DNA from: 'Nostoc azollae' 0708
GTDB taxonomy: Bacteria > Cyanobacteriota > Cyanobacteriia > Cyanobacteriales > Nostocaceae
NCBI RefSeq assembly: GCF_000196515.1
Contig: NC_014248.1
Location: forward strand, 124,001-188,000
DNA length: 64,000 nt
Direction of reading: 5' to 3'
A program made the position numbers and the translations under genes. A model generated the notes under the pieces. The model was not told where the DNA came from. It saw only the letters and a list, made by a program, of their open reading frames with translations, and searched no databases. Shown here piece after piece: positions 38,694-48,396 of this stretch (positions within the stretch are counted from its first letter, which is position 1; every line of letters starts with the position of its first letter).

Positions 38694-41470
38694 GGTAGTG
38701 CATGATAGAAACTTAAGGCTATTGAACCAACAGTTAAAGCTTGAAAAATTTGTGCATGGTTAGCTATTCTACATGAGTCTTCTAATAAATAATCTGGGTA
38801 TACTCGATTTTCATTAAGACGTTCTCTTACAGATAATCTTGTGAGTCCAATTCTACTATCTAGAGGTAGATGTCCTGCTGTAACAATAGAAAGAATATCC
38901 TGTTGCCATGTTAAATTATCAATAGCTGATGCCCAAGGACTCACTCATATATCTAGTTCTACAAGGAACAGAAGCAGTGATAGAATGATTAAAAATTCTA
39001 GTTCCTGTTTTTTGGTAATAAAGTTCTATAATTTCAGTTACTAGATTAGGTGGAAATACTTTTTCAGGCAGTTTACCATTAGCTTGAAGAAGCCTAGCAT
39101 TTTGAATCCAGCAAACAGCCTTTAACTACCACTACGGGTATATTTCTGGGATAAAGAATTGCACCAGCTACACTTATTTTGTGTCCACCATTTTCTTTTA
39201 CAGAATCAGGAGTTTTATCAGTTTATCCTGAAATCCAACATGTTGATGTTTGTGAATCAATTTCTGCTGTTACAAGAGAATGTCATTCTTGAATGCCACT
39301 ATCTATAATGCATAGTTTGGGAGCATTATAGATAGTGGCGGATCTAGTTTAAACATTGGAACATCAATATCAGATACTTCTCTGTGCTGAATAATTGCTG
39401 CAAATTCATCTGGCTTATTAATATCAAAAATATAGGGAAAATTCTCAACTAAATCTTTTAGTCCTTTACCTGAAATCTGAATGCGACACGAAAGACTATC
39501 CGGTAAAGGAACTGTACGAAGTTCACCTCCCTCATCTTTAAAACCTCCAATAATATTGCCTTTATAAAATTTAATCAGCTCTTCAAATTCATCTTGCCTT
39601 TCCCATGAGAGTTTTTCCCATTCTTATTCTGTTAACTCACGTTTGGGAATCCAATTCTTAACCTTTTTTGTAAAACTCTCATCAGTGTCATAAGGTTATC
39701 GTTTTGGATAACTAGGTAGCTTTGTTTCACTTATTACATATTTATCACTTAACTCTACAGTATAAGTCTGTTCTTCTTTTATGGGAAGCCAATTCTCATA
39801 TAATTCAGTAAATAAACTAGTAGAAAGAATTAATTCTAGCTTTTTTTACCATCCATTACTTCCCAAATTTGAGCAACTTTATTCCCCCCATACTGTTCAT
39901 TAATGAATTTCCCTATCTTTTCTTGAAGTTCACCCAGTTCTAAATCTACTGATGCACCGGTAATATAGCCGTCTTCTGTATCAGCAATTAATTCAATGCC
40001 ATAAGTTTTCAATCTAGATGGATTGAAAGAATCAGGAGCAATCTGTAAAATGCTCCTTCGAGATTTAAGTTGTGGTTTTTTTTCTTGTTTTCTTTCTTCT
40101 TGATCTTCTTGCCAAGAATATATTAAAGATTCCACTGAATTTTTTAGTTTACTACCATGTCCCTGAAGATTATTGGGAGGATAGAGTTTTGGCAGAAAGA
40201 CTCAAATAGGAAGCAAACCATTGAGATAAGCACAAGGAAGGGAAAGGATTTGGTAGACACTTTCAACATTCCACTGTGGACCAGAAATTTAAATCCTTGC
40301 TCCAATCTGTTGAATAGCAGATTCGACAGATCCAGAACCAATAGGACACAGTTGTTTAGCTTGGTAGTAGGTGTAGTTAATAATGCCAGTGGGATGTTTT
40401 TCGCCTATGTCGAAAAACTTCTTAACTTGTTTGCCTCGACAATTATTAAATAAAGGTTGAATCGGCTCTATCTGACCTTACCACAATAAACCCTCAACAG
40501 CTTGGAGATGCTTTAAATAACCACCGATTTGATAAAGATTCTCTTTGAGGTGATACCAATCCAAAATTTCCAAAGGTTTGAATTTTTCAGTTCCAAACTC
40601 TTTAACTAAATTCCAAACTCCATCATGACTATCCCCCAAACAGGCAAGGGGGTTAAACAAAGACTGGCTATAACATAATCAACTAATAATTGGTTGTTAT
40701 GAAAAAATGCGCCATCATAAATTCCTTGTAGACGAAGGGTTTTATAGTCTCGCCAGTACCAGCCTGGTTGTGGTTTGCCCCCTAGTTGTACTTTTCCACC
40801 ATCCACCCTCACTTCACAGACAGCTTGTTTTCCTTGTGGTAGCTCCCAATCTTGTTCCACAACTAGTTTTTGTTGCCTCCTATGGCCAACTTTTACTCCT
40901 GTTAATGCCTCAATTTCAACTTCTGCTTTTTGATATGATTCCTTAGCTGATAGCCTCAAGCAGCACTTTTAAAGTAATGGACTGAATCGACTTCTTGGTT
41001 TCAAACCCAGTCTCTGCAACTGTTTAGCTTTTAGTTTTAGTTCTCCTACCAAGGTTTCGACTTTCCTGGTTTTACCTACTTTCCTTCCGGTTGTTTCTTC
41101 AATAAAAAAAAAGGGCTATTTCTGGACTTACCACTTCTAATATTTGACTCCTTACTGTCTTTTCTATATCTTCCAAGTCTGTTATCTGACTTTTGTCTGC
41201 TTCTTCATATAACAATGTTGCCTATTCTTCTAAGTAGGCTTTGAGCCGTTCTTTTATCCTGGTTCATGGTTGCTAATCCACACTTGTTTATCCTTATATT
41301 CTCCTAACACTTATATATCTTCCAATAGTGGATGCTCCCCGATTATTCAGATTAACAAGTGTTATTTGACTCTCTTGTCCTCGTCCTCTTGGTGGTGATG
41401 CAGCACGTCCTTCTGTTGTTAATTTAAGATTTATATGTGGAAAGGCCTGATAACTTTAAAGCATTTTTCT
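38617..41470 (-). pseudogene. Subtilisin-like (S8) protease of an AAA+/S8 pair, split by IS-B
   Basis: The N-terminal piece lies at about 41470-41340 (RPFHINLKLTTEGRAASPPR) and is interrupted by IS-B. It resumes at 40174 (LQGHGSKLKNSVESLIYSWQ) and runs with stops and shifts through FEELIKFYKGNIIGGFKDEG and FNHSITASVPCRTRYMS to SCRIANHAQIFQALTVGSIA and FSCSGFGIWNPIK. Catalytic Asp is in IIDSGIQE (near 39305) and His in ENGGHKISVAGAILYP (near 39200). The part that would hold the GTS serine motif is gone, cut off near 38620. The partner ATPase gene lies just upstream on the same strand. Confidence 0.8.
40175..41339 (-). mobile_element. IS-B, right copy (ISKra4-like, inactive)
   Basis: It is 1165 bases, in inverted orientation relative to the copy at 34143-35307, with every reading-frame break at the same offset. 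Flanks are AGATTATT before and CGATTATT after, a 7-of-8 match that fits an 8-base target duplication with one substitution. On the minus strand it splits codons of the S8 protease (LNN/LQGHGSK), so removing it and one duplication restores the protease frame at that point. Confidence 0.9.
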
Positions 41471-41502
41471 CTCCAGACACCAAAGATTTTACTCTCAAAA
41501 AA

Positions 41503-42506
41503 CTAAGAAACCTTGATTTCCGTGATCGCTTCTTCTAAGTGTTCCTGAATCACTAACTCCTCTCGCTCAAGGATTGCGCATTTAGCAGCACCTTGTGCAA
41601 CTCTCACAGCTTGAGCCGCAGAAAAATCTCTCATCTGCTCAATAATCCTTGGCCAGTTGATAGATCCCACTTCAATAACAGATAGTGTTTCTTTTACTAT
41701 AAATTCTAGCTCTTGTTCTCCGGGTTTGGGTACTGCAATCAAGTCATCAAATCTTCTCCACAGGGCAGTATCCAAAGATTTATTCAGATTCGTAGCGGCT
41801 ACCATCAGCCCAGAGGAAGGTTGATACTCATCCGAAATTTGCGAAAATGTATTTATAACTCGCTGAATTTCTCCTACTTCTTGTGAGTCTTCTCGCGTCT
41901 TAGCAATCGAGTCACATTCATCAAGAAACAACAAACATGGACTTTTTGAAGCATCCTCAAATACAAGTCTCAAATTACTCGCAGTTTCTCCTAAAAAAGA
42001 CGACACCATTGCATCAAACCGAACTTTCAAAAGTGGTAAGCCAGTATTCCAAGCTAAACGCTCTGCACCTAGCTAGCGTTTTTCCACAGCCAGGAGGTCC
42101 ATACAAAGGAATTGTTTGCCTGTAACGCAGTCCATGATGAGCTAGTCTATCTCTTGCTGCATATTCACACTCAATTCGCTGAAAACGCTTCTCAATTTTT
42201 TCAGGCAATATCATGTAATGACGTAATTTATCCCTTGGTATAGTTGTTACCAGAGGAAGATTAAATCGCTGACTGGTTGGTAGTTCACTTAAACCCTGTA
42301 ATTTTTCCGGTGTAGAATAAGTAGGTTTAATGGAGTCGGGAGATTGATCTTTAGGTTTCTCCTTAGTGATATTTTCTAATTGGTCAGGAAGAAGAGTATG
42401 TCCTTTGCTACGTTTTTCTTCTATAACTAGATATGGAGTTTATCAATCGCTTCTTGATCTGAACTAGCGATCGCTCTAAAAAATCTTTTGAGAAGCTCTC
42501 CTTTCA
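41503..42506 (-). pseudogene. AAA+ ATPase of an AAA+/S8 pair, frameshifted
   Basis: The start is MKGELLKRFFRAIASSDQEA (ATG at 42506). A one-base shift near 42438 precedes VIEEKRSKGHTLLPDQLENI, then KIEKRFQRIECEYAARDRLA. Walker A is YGPPGCGKT, Walker B CLLFLDECDS, sensor VAATNLNKSL and arginine finger WRRFDD. Directly after Walker A a tandem duplication of four bases (TAGC TAGC, 42070-42077) shifts the frame; without it the protein reads GAERLAWNTGLPLLKVRFDA. The stop is 33 bases or more before the protease coding remnant, in operon order ATPase then protease. Confidence 0.85.
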
Positions 42507-42813
42507 TATTGCCTCTCTCCGCAAAAATACCAATTTCTTATTTATGTAGTATAAGTATACTATATCTCTTGCAGAGTTAATTTTATGTTCTAATGGGCGG
42601 TTGTCTTTGTTTTAGCCAAAAGTTAGAGTTACACGGTTATGTTTGAATTAGCCAGCCCAAAGAACACCCAAATTACATAAAATCTAAGACTTTCTATCAT
42701 ACCACAGAAACAATTTTGCAAGAGGTGTAGTATATTACTTAGTGCGTCACCAATTATAATGTGATTATCCTGTCGATGATAATTATATTAATTTGTGTAA
42801 ATTTAATAATTTA
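42507..42813. other. AT-rich spacer
   Basis: Between the ATPase start and IS-A. It should contain the promoter of the ATPase/protease pair. No gene seen. Confidence 0.5.
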
Positions 42814-43950
42814 GGACTTACGCATTGATAAAGTATCAAAATACTGTAGTGATGAAAAATGTCATCTACTTAGCAGGTGTCCGAGAATTAGAGAAATAAC
42901 CAAACCTTCTACAGCAGAATGCAATCTGGAACATTACACTCTGTTTTTGCTATCAGAACCAAAGCATCGGGGACGTTGTAGATTGGGAGAGATGTTGGAA
43001 AACGTTTCACATGACAGTGTGAATAGATTATTGCTCAGAGAGAAGATAGGAACCGAAATATTTATTCGATACAGTAAAGAAAATCATAAATATACTAGGA
43101 GGGATTTCAAGTGTAGATAACACAGTAGTATAAAAATTGTATGGTGACCCAAAAAATGCAGAATTAATCAGTTATTTTTGGTCTAGGAAATATCATAAGA
43201 CCATGAAAGGAATAAATTTAATCACACTGTACTACAGTGATGTGTATGGAAATTCAGTACCGATAAATTACAGAATATACGAGAAGAAGGAGGGAAAGAC
43301 GAAGAACGATTATTTTCAGGAAATGCTCAAGGAAGTGATTGATTGGGGTGTAAAACCAAGAATAGTTACAGGAGACAGTTGGTATTCAGGGGTAGAAAGC
43401 TGAGAATTTTCGAAAAACCAGAAATTGGGTTTTCTATTTGGGATTGACAAAAGTAGAACTGTATCAAATAAACTGGAAAAGTATTGTCTATTAAGGAGTT
43501 TAGAAATTACCGATGAAGGTTCGATAACTCATTTGAGAGCATTTCGATTGATCAAACTGTTTAGACAAGACTTCAAAAAAGAAGACTCTAGAGACTATAT
43601 AGTTTATCTACCAGATGAAGAAGCTCTCAATCAAATCACCAAAAGTGAATTTGTGACAATTCATAATACTCATTGGGGGATTGAAAGTTTTCATAGAGCC
43701 ATCAAACAAGTATGTGGAATTTCTCGATTTATGGTTAGAGATAGCCAAGGAATTGAAACACAGATATTTTGTTCACTTCAAGCATTTGTTCGTTTAGAAA
43801 CAATGCGCTCTGAAAACATAATTTCTAATTGGTATGAATTGCAAAGGAACTTATTCACTTTAGTTGTGCGCGACTACATTGTGGAAAATATTACCAATGC
43901 TGGTGCTGCTTAATACCTATGGATGAGTTTTTTTGTCAATGCGTAACTCC
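42814..43950 (+). mobile_element. IS-A, right copy (inverted relative to left copy, inactive)
   Basis: The ends are GGACTTACGCATTGA and, inwards from the right, GGAGTTACGCATTGA, with TA outside each. Coding pieces lie at 43137-43403 and 43425-43913. The TGA after GVES, the TAA before KLYGDPK and the upstream frameshift are shared with the copy at 20422-21525. The C-terminus is longer by eight residues (VENITNAG) and ends AA. With the left copy it brackets 21.3 kb. Confidence 0.88.
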
Positions 43951-44328
43951 TAAGAATTTGTTTTTCTCTTGTTGTCTTACTGTTATTAGGGTTGTTGTTG
44001 CATTGTGGCAGTTCTATTCTCGAACTATAAGACTCCAATTGAACTTTTGAAAGTTGCGTACACAAGAAGTTCCGTTATTGCCTATTCCTTATTCTCTGAC
44101 CTAATGAGTAATTATGGCTTCACTTCCGGTCAGGGATACAGGAATGAAACCGGATTGTTATAGATATTGACGTTGGTATGCAGCCACACAGTTGTTAGGT
44201 TAAGCTGAGGATATATTTATCTTTTTAGTAGATTACACCCTGTTAAAGATTATAGGTAATCTTCCCGCAGGAACAGAGTAATATTAAAGAACATGAATCA
44301 AGCGTTAAGGTAGGTATCGCACATTGAC
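43951..44328. other. Spacer with dispersed repeat
   Basis: A block at about 44115-44165 (GGTCAGGGATACAGGAATGA then AACCGG) resembles 5537-5592. No gene is recognised; the promoter for the DUF1350 gene should be in the last 100 bases. Confidence 0.55.
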
Positions 44329-45096
44329 ATGGACTGGAAAGACATCAGAGGCAACTGGGTAATTATTCCACCCAAACCCATCGGTATCATCCATTTTTTG
44401 GGAGGTGCATTTGTCGCTACTGCACCTCACCTGACTTACCGTTGGTTACTAGAACAGTTGGCAGCTAAGGGATACGTTGTTATTGCAACGCCTTTTGTCA
44501 ACACCTTAGATCATAGTACGATCGCACAATCTGTACTAATTAACTTTGAACGTACCCTAGAGCGATTACAGGACACGGGGGAATTACGGAAGCTTTATTT
44601 GCCAATTTATGGTGTTGGTCACAGTATGGGTTGCAAACTTCATTTATTAATTGGCAGCCTTTTCAAAGTAGAACGAGCAGGGAATATCCTCATCTCTTTT
44701 AACAACTATACTGCTAAGGAAGCCATACCCCTAGTAGAACAATTAAACTCCACTTTGGCAATTGAATTTACTCCCACACCTTTGGAAACTAACCAGCTTG
44801 TAGAAGAACGTTATCACATCAGGCGTAACTTATTAATAAAATTTAGTAATGACAATCTTGATCAATCAGCAGTTTTAACGAAAATTCTACAAAATCGCTT
44901 TCCAGAAATGGTGACAACACAAACTCTTTCTGGAAATCACACCACACCATTAGGTCAAGAGATTAAATGGCAACCAGGAAATTCTTTTACTCCCTTGGAT
45001 GCTTTAGGGCAATGGTTTAAGCAAGAGGTATATCGGGATTTAAACCAGCTAAGAAAAATCATCCTTTTATGGCTCAATCCTCTTGCACTGACATAA
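44329..45096 (+). CDS. DUF1350 family alpha/beta-hydrolase-like protein
   Basis: The product has 255 residues. Features of a hydrolase fold are PIGIIHFLGGAFVATAPHLT near the start and YGVGHSMGCKLHLLIG, whose GHSMG matches the nucleophile elbow G-x-S-x-G. LSGNHTTPLG near the end could supply the catalytic histidine. DUF1350 is shared by cyanobacteria and chloroplasts; its function is unestablished. Single gene. Confidence 0.85.
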   Translation: MDWKDIRGNWVIIPPKPIGIIHFLGGAFVATAPHLTYRWLLEQLAAKGYVVIATPFVNTLDHSTIAQSVLINFERTLERLQDTGELRKLYLPIYGVGHSMGCKLHLLIGSLFKVERAGNILISFNNYTAKEAIPLVEQLNSTLAIEFTPTPLETNQLVEERYHIRRNLLIKFSNDNLDQSAVLTKILQNRFPEMVTTQTLSGNHTTPLGQEIKWQPGNSFTPLDALGQWFKQEVYRDLNQLRKIILLWLNPLALT

Positions 45097-45327
45097 TAGC
45101 CCAAGGGATATTTAAAGGCGAGTTTTTCAGAAAATGTTATTAGCTTCAGAATTCTGAATTCTACTAACATATTACTCATGACTGCATTTACAGTGTATTG
45201 CAGGTAAGTGAAGTAGAAAATTTAGTACCAAAGCCATGTTTAAGAAGGGCTGTGTTACTGATTTTAAACCGCTCCTAGATATTTTTATTTCTGCATAAAA
45301 AAATATGAATTGTGTGCGATATTTATT

Positions 45328-46464
45328 ATGTTTCAAATTTTAGTAATTGATGATGATTATTCAATACAAATATTCCTAAAAAGGATGTTGGAAAAACAGG
45401 GCTATGAAGTAATTACTGCCAGTAATGGACAGGAAGGTATTTTACAGGCACTTGCTTGTCCTCCAGCCCTAATTATTTGTGACTGGATCATGCCAGGTTT
45501 AACAGGGATAGAAGTCTGCGATCACATTAAAAAAGATCCCAATTTATCCACCACATTTTTTATTTTATTAACATCCTTAGATTCAGTAGCTGATCGTGTC
45601 AAGGGACTAGATGCAGGTGCTGATGATTTTATCTCCAAACCTATAGAACAAAATGAGCTTCAAGCTAGAGTTAGAGCAGGATTACGTCTACATCAGTTAA
45701 ATCGAGATTTACAAAGCCAAAAATTATTATTAGAAACAGAACTAGCAGAAGCAGCAGAATATGTAAAATCCCTTCTACCTTTACCTATGTCTGCACCTAT
45801 AGCTATTAATTCTCGATTTATTCCTTCTCGACAACTGGGAGGTGATTGCTTTGATTATTATTGGCTTGATTCTGATTATGTGGCAATTTACCTATTAGAT
45901 ACTGCTGGACATGGACTCAGAGCAACTCTTCCCTCTATTTCTGTATTGAATCTACTTCGCTCTAGGGCGCTAAAAGGACTTAATTATTATCAACCTAGTC
46001 AGGTTTTAACAGCTTTAAATGATACTTTTCAAATGAATTATCAAAATGATAAATATTTTACTATTTGGTATGGGGTATATGACCGTATCAATCGCCAATT
46101 AACTTATGCAAGTGCTGGACATCCACCAGCAATATTAGTTTCTGGAAAATCCCCTGCTACTACAGAATTAAAACTATTGAAAACACCTGGTATGCCAGTG
46201 GGGATGTTTCCTGAAGCAAAATATGTAGATAGAGCTTGCAGGATTGATAACTTCAGTAGCCTTTACATTTTTAGTGATGGTGCTTATGAAATTACTAAAT
46301 CAGATGGGACTCTTTGGAATCTAGACGGATTTATTCAGTTGCTAGTTAGTTTACAACATTCAGTTGATTACCAACTTGAACATATCCTGAATTATTTAAT
46401 CAATTTAAACTCCAAAGAAGCCTTTGATGATGATTTATCTATCCTACAAATTAAGTTCGATTAA
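45328..46464 (+). CDS. Response regulator with PP2C/SpoIIE-type phosphatase domain (RsbU-like)
   Basis: The product is about 378 residues from the ATG at 45328 (an ATG at 45310 adds six residues). The receiver domain comes first: acidic pocket IDDDYS, phosphoacceptor Asp in IICDWIMPG (near residue 52), Lys in DFISKPIE. A linker helix follows, then a SpoIIE phosphatase domain with metal-binding Asp residues in RQLGGDCFDYYWLD and LLDTAGHGLRA, and a final DDLSILQIKF. It probably dephosphorylates a STAS protein in a partner-switching pathway. It ends tail-to-tail with such a STAS gene; no RsbW-type kinase is nearby. Confidence 0.92.
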   Translation: MFQILVIDDDYSIQIFLKRMLEKQGYEVITASNGQEGILQALACPPALIICDWIMPGLTGIEVCDHIKKDPNLSTTFFILLTSLDSVADRVKGLDAGADDFISKPIEQNELQARVRAGLRLHQLNRDLQSQKLLLETELAEAAEYVKSLLPLPMSAPIAINSRFIPSRQLGGDCFDYYWLDSDYVAIYLLDTAGHGLRATLPSISVLNLLRSRALKGLNYYQPSQVLTALNDTFQMNYQNDKYFTIWYGVYDRINRQLTYASAGHPPAILVSGKSPATTELKLLKTPGMPVGMFPEAKYVDRACRIDNFSSLYIFSDGAYEITKSDGTLWNLDGFIQLLVSLQHSVDYQLEHILNYLINLNSKEAFDDDLSILQIKFD

Positions 46465-46790
46465 TTCTTAGCTAATAAAATCTGATTAAACTCATCTTTG
46501 CTGGGAAATATTTCAAATATCTCAGTCATACTAGTCAATTCAAATATCATTCTCACTTGATCGTTAATGGAACAGAGAACCATTTTTTTGCCAGCATCCC
46601 GAAGTGTTTTAAAAGCCAAAACTAGAGTTCCTAAACCAGAGCTATCCAGAAATGTAATATTTTGACAATCTAATAACACAATCTCAGCGCCACTTTCCAG
46701 AATTACGGTAATCGCTTGCTGAAACTCTGATGAGGTTTGGGCGTTTAAATTTTTCTTAAGTGTAAGAACTTTAACCTTTTGATTCATGAT
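46461..46790 (-). CDS. STAS-domain anti-sigma-factor antagonist
   Basis: The product is about 109 residues from the ATG at 46790 (a longer frame starts at 46841). It is a single STAS domain with VLLDCQNITFLDSSGLGTLV, where the phosphorylatable Ser of the DSSG motif is present (near residue 58). It is the expected substrate of the convergent phosphatase: unphosphorylated STAS protein would bind and occupy an anti-sigma kinase. Its stop codon overlaps that of the phosphatase gene by three to four bases. Confidence 0.88.
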   Translation of the reverse strand: MMNQKVKVLTLKKNLNAQTSSEFQQAITVILESGAEIVLLDCQNITFLDSSGLGTLVLAFKTLRDAGKKMVLCSINDQVRMIFELTSMTEIFEIFPSKDEFNQILLAKN

Positions 46791-47050
46791 TAGGTTACTC
46801 TGGTTGATATCAATAGACCTCTTGTAGCTAGTATATACCAAACTAGAAAATTTATAAAAAAAATCCTTTCTAAACTATGTGAATTTTTTAGGGGAAAAAT
46901 ATCATCAGCTAATTATAAATTAGCCAATAAAGAATTTCTTGAAAATGGTTAGATATGAACTTATAAATAATAATTTATAGCTAGTATGATGAGCAACCAA
47001 TCAAAAATCCTAATTCCGTTTGTGCCATTAGTATTGATATCAATCACCAA

Positions 47051-47743
47051 TTAGAGGCGATTCACCTTAGCTCGATGGAGTAGTTTTTCACCCTTGCGGT
47101 ATCCAATATAACATACTTTAACTATTTCTCCTGGTTGTGCTACTCCTGCCAGTAGTTCATGTAATTGGGGATTATAAGGTATTTCTGATCCCACAGAGGC
47201 GATCGCTTCCACCCCCCAAGCCTGCAATAATTGATCAAGAGGCTTTTCCACCAAAGGCAGTATTTTCACCGCCTCTAGCTGAGGATTTTCTCTAGCTTTC
47301 TGCGCTGCTGTCGGCCAGAACAACAATAAAGACTCCAAGATTTCCAAACCTGATTCCTGAAACTCCTGCTGTAATAACTCTTGCTGTTGTTGGAGCATCA
47401 GCACAATTCGCTCGTACTCTCCTTTTAAATTTGTATTTTCTTGTACTAGATCTATGCCAGTATTTATACTTTGAGTTAAATTTCGAGTATCGACTGTTAA
47501 ATTCAACACCTGGTAATCAGAACTCGCATCTGAAAAATTTGCTGCCAATTCACTCAATGATAGTTGTAAGACTTTGGCTAACTTCAGCAAAACTTCCACT
47601 CGCATTTGCTTTAGCTTTCCCCTCCGCAATTGCAGAATTTGGCGTTCTGAGACACCAGCCGCAGCACTTAGAGATTTAAAACTGGAAATACCCACACATT
47701 GCATTAAATTTTGCAACTTTTGAGTCAAATCATCATCGGGCAT
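47051..47743 (-). CDS. HTH protein with GrpE-like C-terminal domain
   Basis: The product has 230 residues. The N-terminal Xre-like helix-turn-helix (FKSLSAAAGVSERQILQLRR, LLKLAKVLQLSLSELAANF, about 20-70) is followed by a coiled coil (about 90-145). The C-terminal beta region (EIPYNPQLHELLAG, GEIVKVCYIGYRKGEKLLHR) is reminiscent of the GrpE nucleotide-exchange beta domain. It may couple DnaK-type chaperone interaction with DNA binding; this is inference from domain likeness. Monocistronic. Confidence 0.75.
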   Translation of the reverse strand: MPDDDLTQKLQNLMQCVGISSFKSLSAAAGVSERQILQLRRGKLKQMRVEVLLKLAKVLQLSLSELAANFSDASSDYQVLNLTVDTRNLTQSINTGIDLVQENTNLKGEYERIVLMLQQQQELLQQEFQESGLEILESLLLFWPTAAQKARENPQLEAVKILPLVEKPLDQLLQAWGVEAIASVGSEIPYNPQLHELLAGVAQPGEIVKVCYIGYRKGEKLLHRAKVNRL

Positions 47744-47885
47744 AAAATATAATATGGAGCCTAAGGCACCGTCACCTAACTATACCCCATTTTTACCAAA
47801 GCTAGGGTGTATGGTGTATAGGGGTAAAGAAAAATTATTTGATTAAATCAACATCTTCCTCAATACCCAAGTGGTTTAAAGCCTA

Positions 47886-47930
47886 GATCCTTCACTTCGT
47901 TTAGGACGCTTCGCGATTTATTGATGGGGA
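47886..47930. repeat. Dispersed repeat, partner at 23621-23662
   Basis: GATCCTTCACTTCGTTTAGG and CGATTTATTGATGGGG match the block in the 23.6 kb spacer with a few substitutions. Non-coding. Confidence 0.6.
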
Positions 47931-47954
47931 TACCCCACACCCTTCTTAAAATCT

Positions 47955-48215
47955 TTAATCTTTCAACAAACTTCTCAACATCCGAGCAGTTTTTTCATAA
48001 ACCTGCATTCTTTGAGTTAATAAGTCTGCACTGGGTTCATAACGATGACAACCACAAAAGCCATAATAGCATCCATCGACTTCTAGGATATCTATAGGTT
48101 ATTGCTGACCAATTTCCGCAATGGAAGCCATTAAAAATACTACTTTTTGGGGATCGTTCTGACGTGGTAATGGACGTTGAATTTGATTTATGGGAATTTC
48201 TTGAATCTTCACCAT
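47955..48215 (-). pseudogene. Sulfiredoxin remnant with foreign tail
   Basis: From an ATG at 48215: MVKIQEIPINQIQRPLPRQN and ILEVDGCYYGFCGCHRYE, the latter being the sulfiredoxin signature with the catalytic Cys in GCHRYE. An in-frame TAA at 48099-48101 splits the frame (GQQ-stop-PIDIL). After HRYE the expected tail is replaced by SADLLTQRMQVYEKTARMLR and a stop, which looks like the end of another gene joined by deletion. Sulfiredoxin repairs over-oxidised peroxiredoxins; this copy should not work. Confidence 0.75.
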
Positions 48216-48396
48216 AGGACTTTTGTTGATTATTTTTGTTTTATGTCCTAAATAAATCATAGTCGATATGACTCTATTTTGTAAGTAACGGATCTTAAAC
48301 AGGTAGTGATATCATGGAAATGGTTACGCGACACAAAAAACGCTACAAATCAGAATCTGCCCCGAAGCCTCACCGTGGGAGCAAAATCGAGTTTTC

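Noticed and set aside
34143-41339. Inversion by recombination between the two IS-B copies
   Set aside because: Each copy keeps its own matching target duplication on both sides, which an inversion between them would have exchanged.
43137-43913. IS-A transposase as a two-gene functional set
   Set aside because: The two open pieces are in the same frame split by TGA, and the N-terminal part needs a frameshift; this is decay, not gene organisation.
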